Positions 5,820 through 6,026 of a stretch of DNA of 6,026 bases are shown piece after piece. Position 1 is the stretch's first letter. Every line of letters begins with the position of its first letter. The notes beneath the pieces are model-generated. The model made no database searches, was not told the origin of the DNA, and was given only the letters and a program-made list of their open reading frames with translations. The translations under genes and the position numbers were made by a program. The stretch comes from JAMORN01 sp027063545 [NCBI: bacterium]. GTDB lineage: Bacteria; JAMORN01. The DNA lies in assembly GCA_027063545.1 (NCBI GenBank), contig JAMORN010000012.1, positions 1-6,026 of the forward strand, written 5' to 3'.

Positions 5820-6026
5820 TGAATAATGATATATTTTTTAGATTATTTTTGTATTTAGGTATAATCTTTATATTAATAGCTTTTTTAATAAAATTTAATG
5901 TTTTTTCTTTTTTTGGTAAGTTACCATTAGATTTTAAATATGAGTCTGATAACGTAAAAATTTATTTCCCTTTTGGTAGTTCTATTGTTATTAGTATTAT
6001 TTTAACAATAATCTTTTATTTTATAT
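5819..6026 (+). CDS. DUF2905 family small membrane protein (3' end beyond window)
   Basis: The reading frame opens at the ATG formed by TAATG (5819-5821), overlapping the previous stop by one base, and stays open to the window end (69 codons). It has two hydrophobic segments: LFLYLGIIFILIAFLI (about 9-24) and SSIVISIILTIIFYFI (54-69). Between them lie GKLPLDFKYE (33-42) and VKIYFPFGSS (46-55). This helix, GxLPxD, FYFP-like strand, helix pattern is the signature I recall for DUF2905 proteins, which are usually about 65-75 residues, so nearly all of the gene is probably present. Function is unknown; it should sit in the cytoplasmic membrane with a short loop between two helices. The stop/start overlap suggests translational coupling to the TM1266-like gene. 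Confidence 0.75.
   Translation, partial: MNNDIFFRLFLYLGIIFILIAFLIKFNVFSFFGKLPLDFKYESDNVKIYFPFGSSIVISIILTIIFYFI

Overview
This is a strongly AT-rich stretch of bacterial chromosome. The standard code fits: Trp is TGG throughout, and Arg and Ile are mostly AGA and ATA. Purine-rich Shine-Dalgarno (SD) sequences precede several genes and neighbouring genes overlap tightly. LemA, DUF2207, TrmH, DUF2905 and a TM1266-like protein with an anaerobe-type biotin pathway suggest a low-GC, possibly anaerobic or thermophilic lineage. I cannot assign a phylum from this window; Aquificota, Deferribacterota, spirochaete and Fusobacteria relatives are all possible. I see no mobile elements, CRISPR arrays, tRNAs or rRNAs.

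Layout. (1) Positions 1-263, minus strand: the N-terminal 87 codons of a TrmH-type tRNA 2'-O-ribose methyltransferase, cut by the window edge. (2) Positions 264-364: a divergent control region with a perfect 22-bp tandem repeat carrying -10-like boxes on both strands. (3) Positions 365-3318, plus strand: a compact three-gene envelope operon, lemA, a DUF2207 membrane protein and a PAP2-family lipid phosphatase, with each gene overlapping the next. (4) Positions 3319-3378: a 60-bp convergent gap without a convincing terminator. (5) Positions 3379-5414, minus strand: the biotin operon bioD-bioA, with a 13-nt overlap. (6) Positions 5415-5552: a divergent intergenic region with a sigma70-like promoter on the plus strand. 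(7) Positions 5553-6026, plus strand: a small TM1266-like (ACT/ferredoxin-fold) protein whose stop codon overlaps the start of a DUF2905 small membrane protein that runs off the window.

How the genes work together. BioA and BioD catalyse consecutive steps in biotin synthesis, 7-keto-8-aminopelargonate to 7,8-diaminopelargonate to dethiobiotin, and are probably co-translated. LemA and DUF2207 proteins are a recurrent but functionally obscure membrane pair; the coupled PAP2 phosphatase suggests a role at the cell envelope. No obviously new defence or mobile system is visible. The most distinctive signals are the lemA-DUF2207-PAP2 coupling, the DUF2207 glycine tail that doubles as the next gene's SD, the tandem repeat upstream of lemA, and the coupled TM1266-like/DUF2905 pair.
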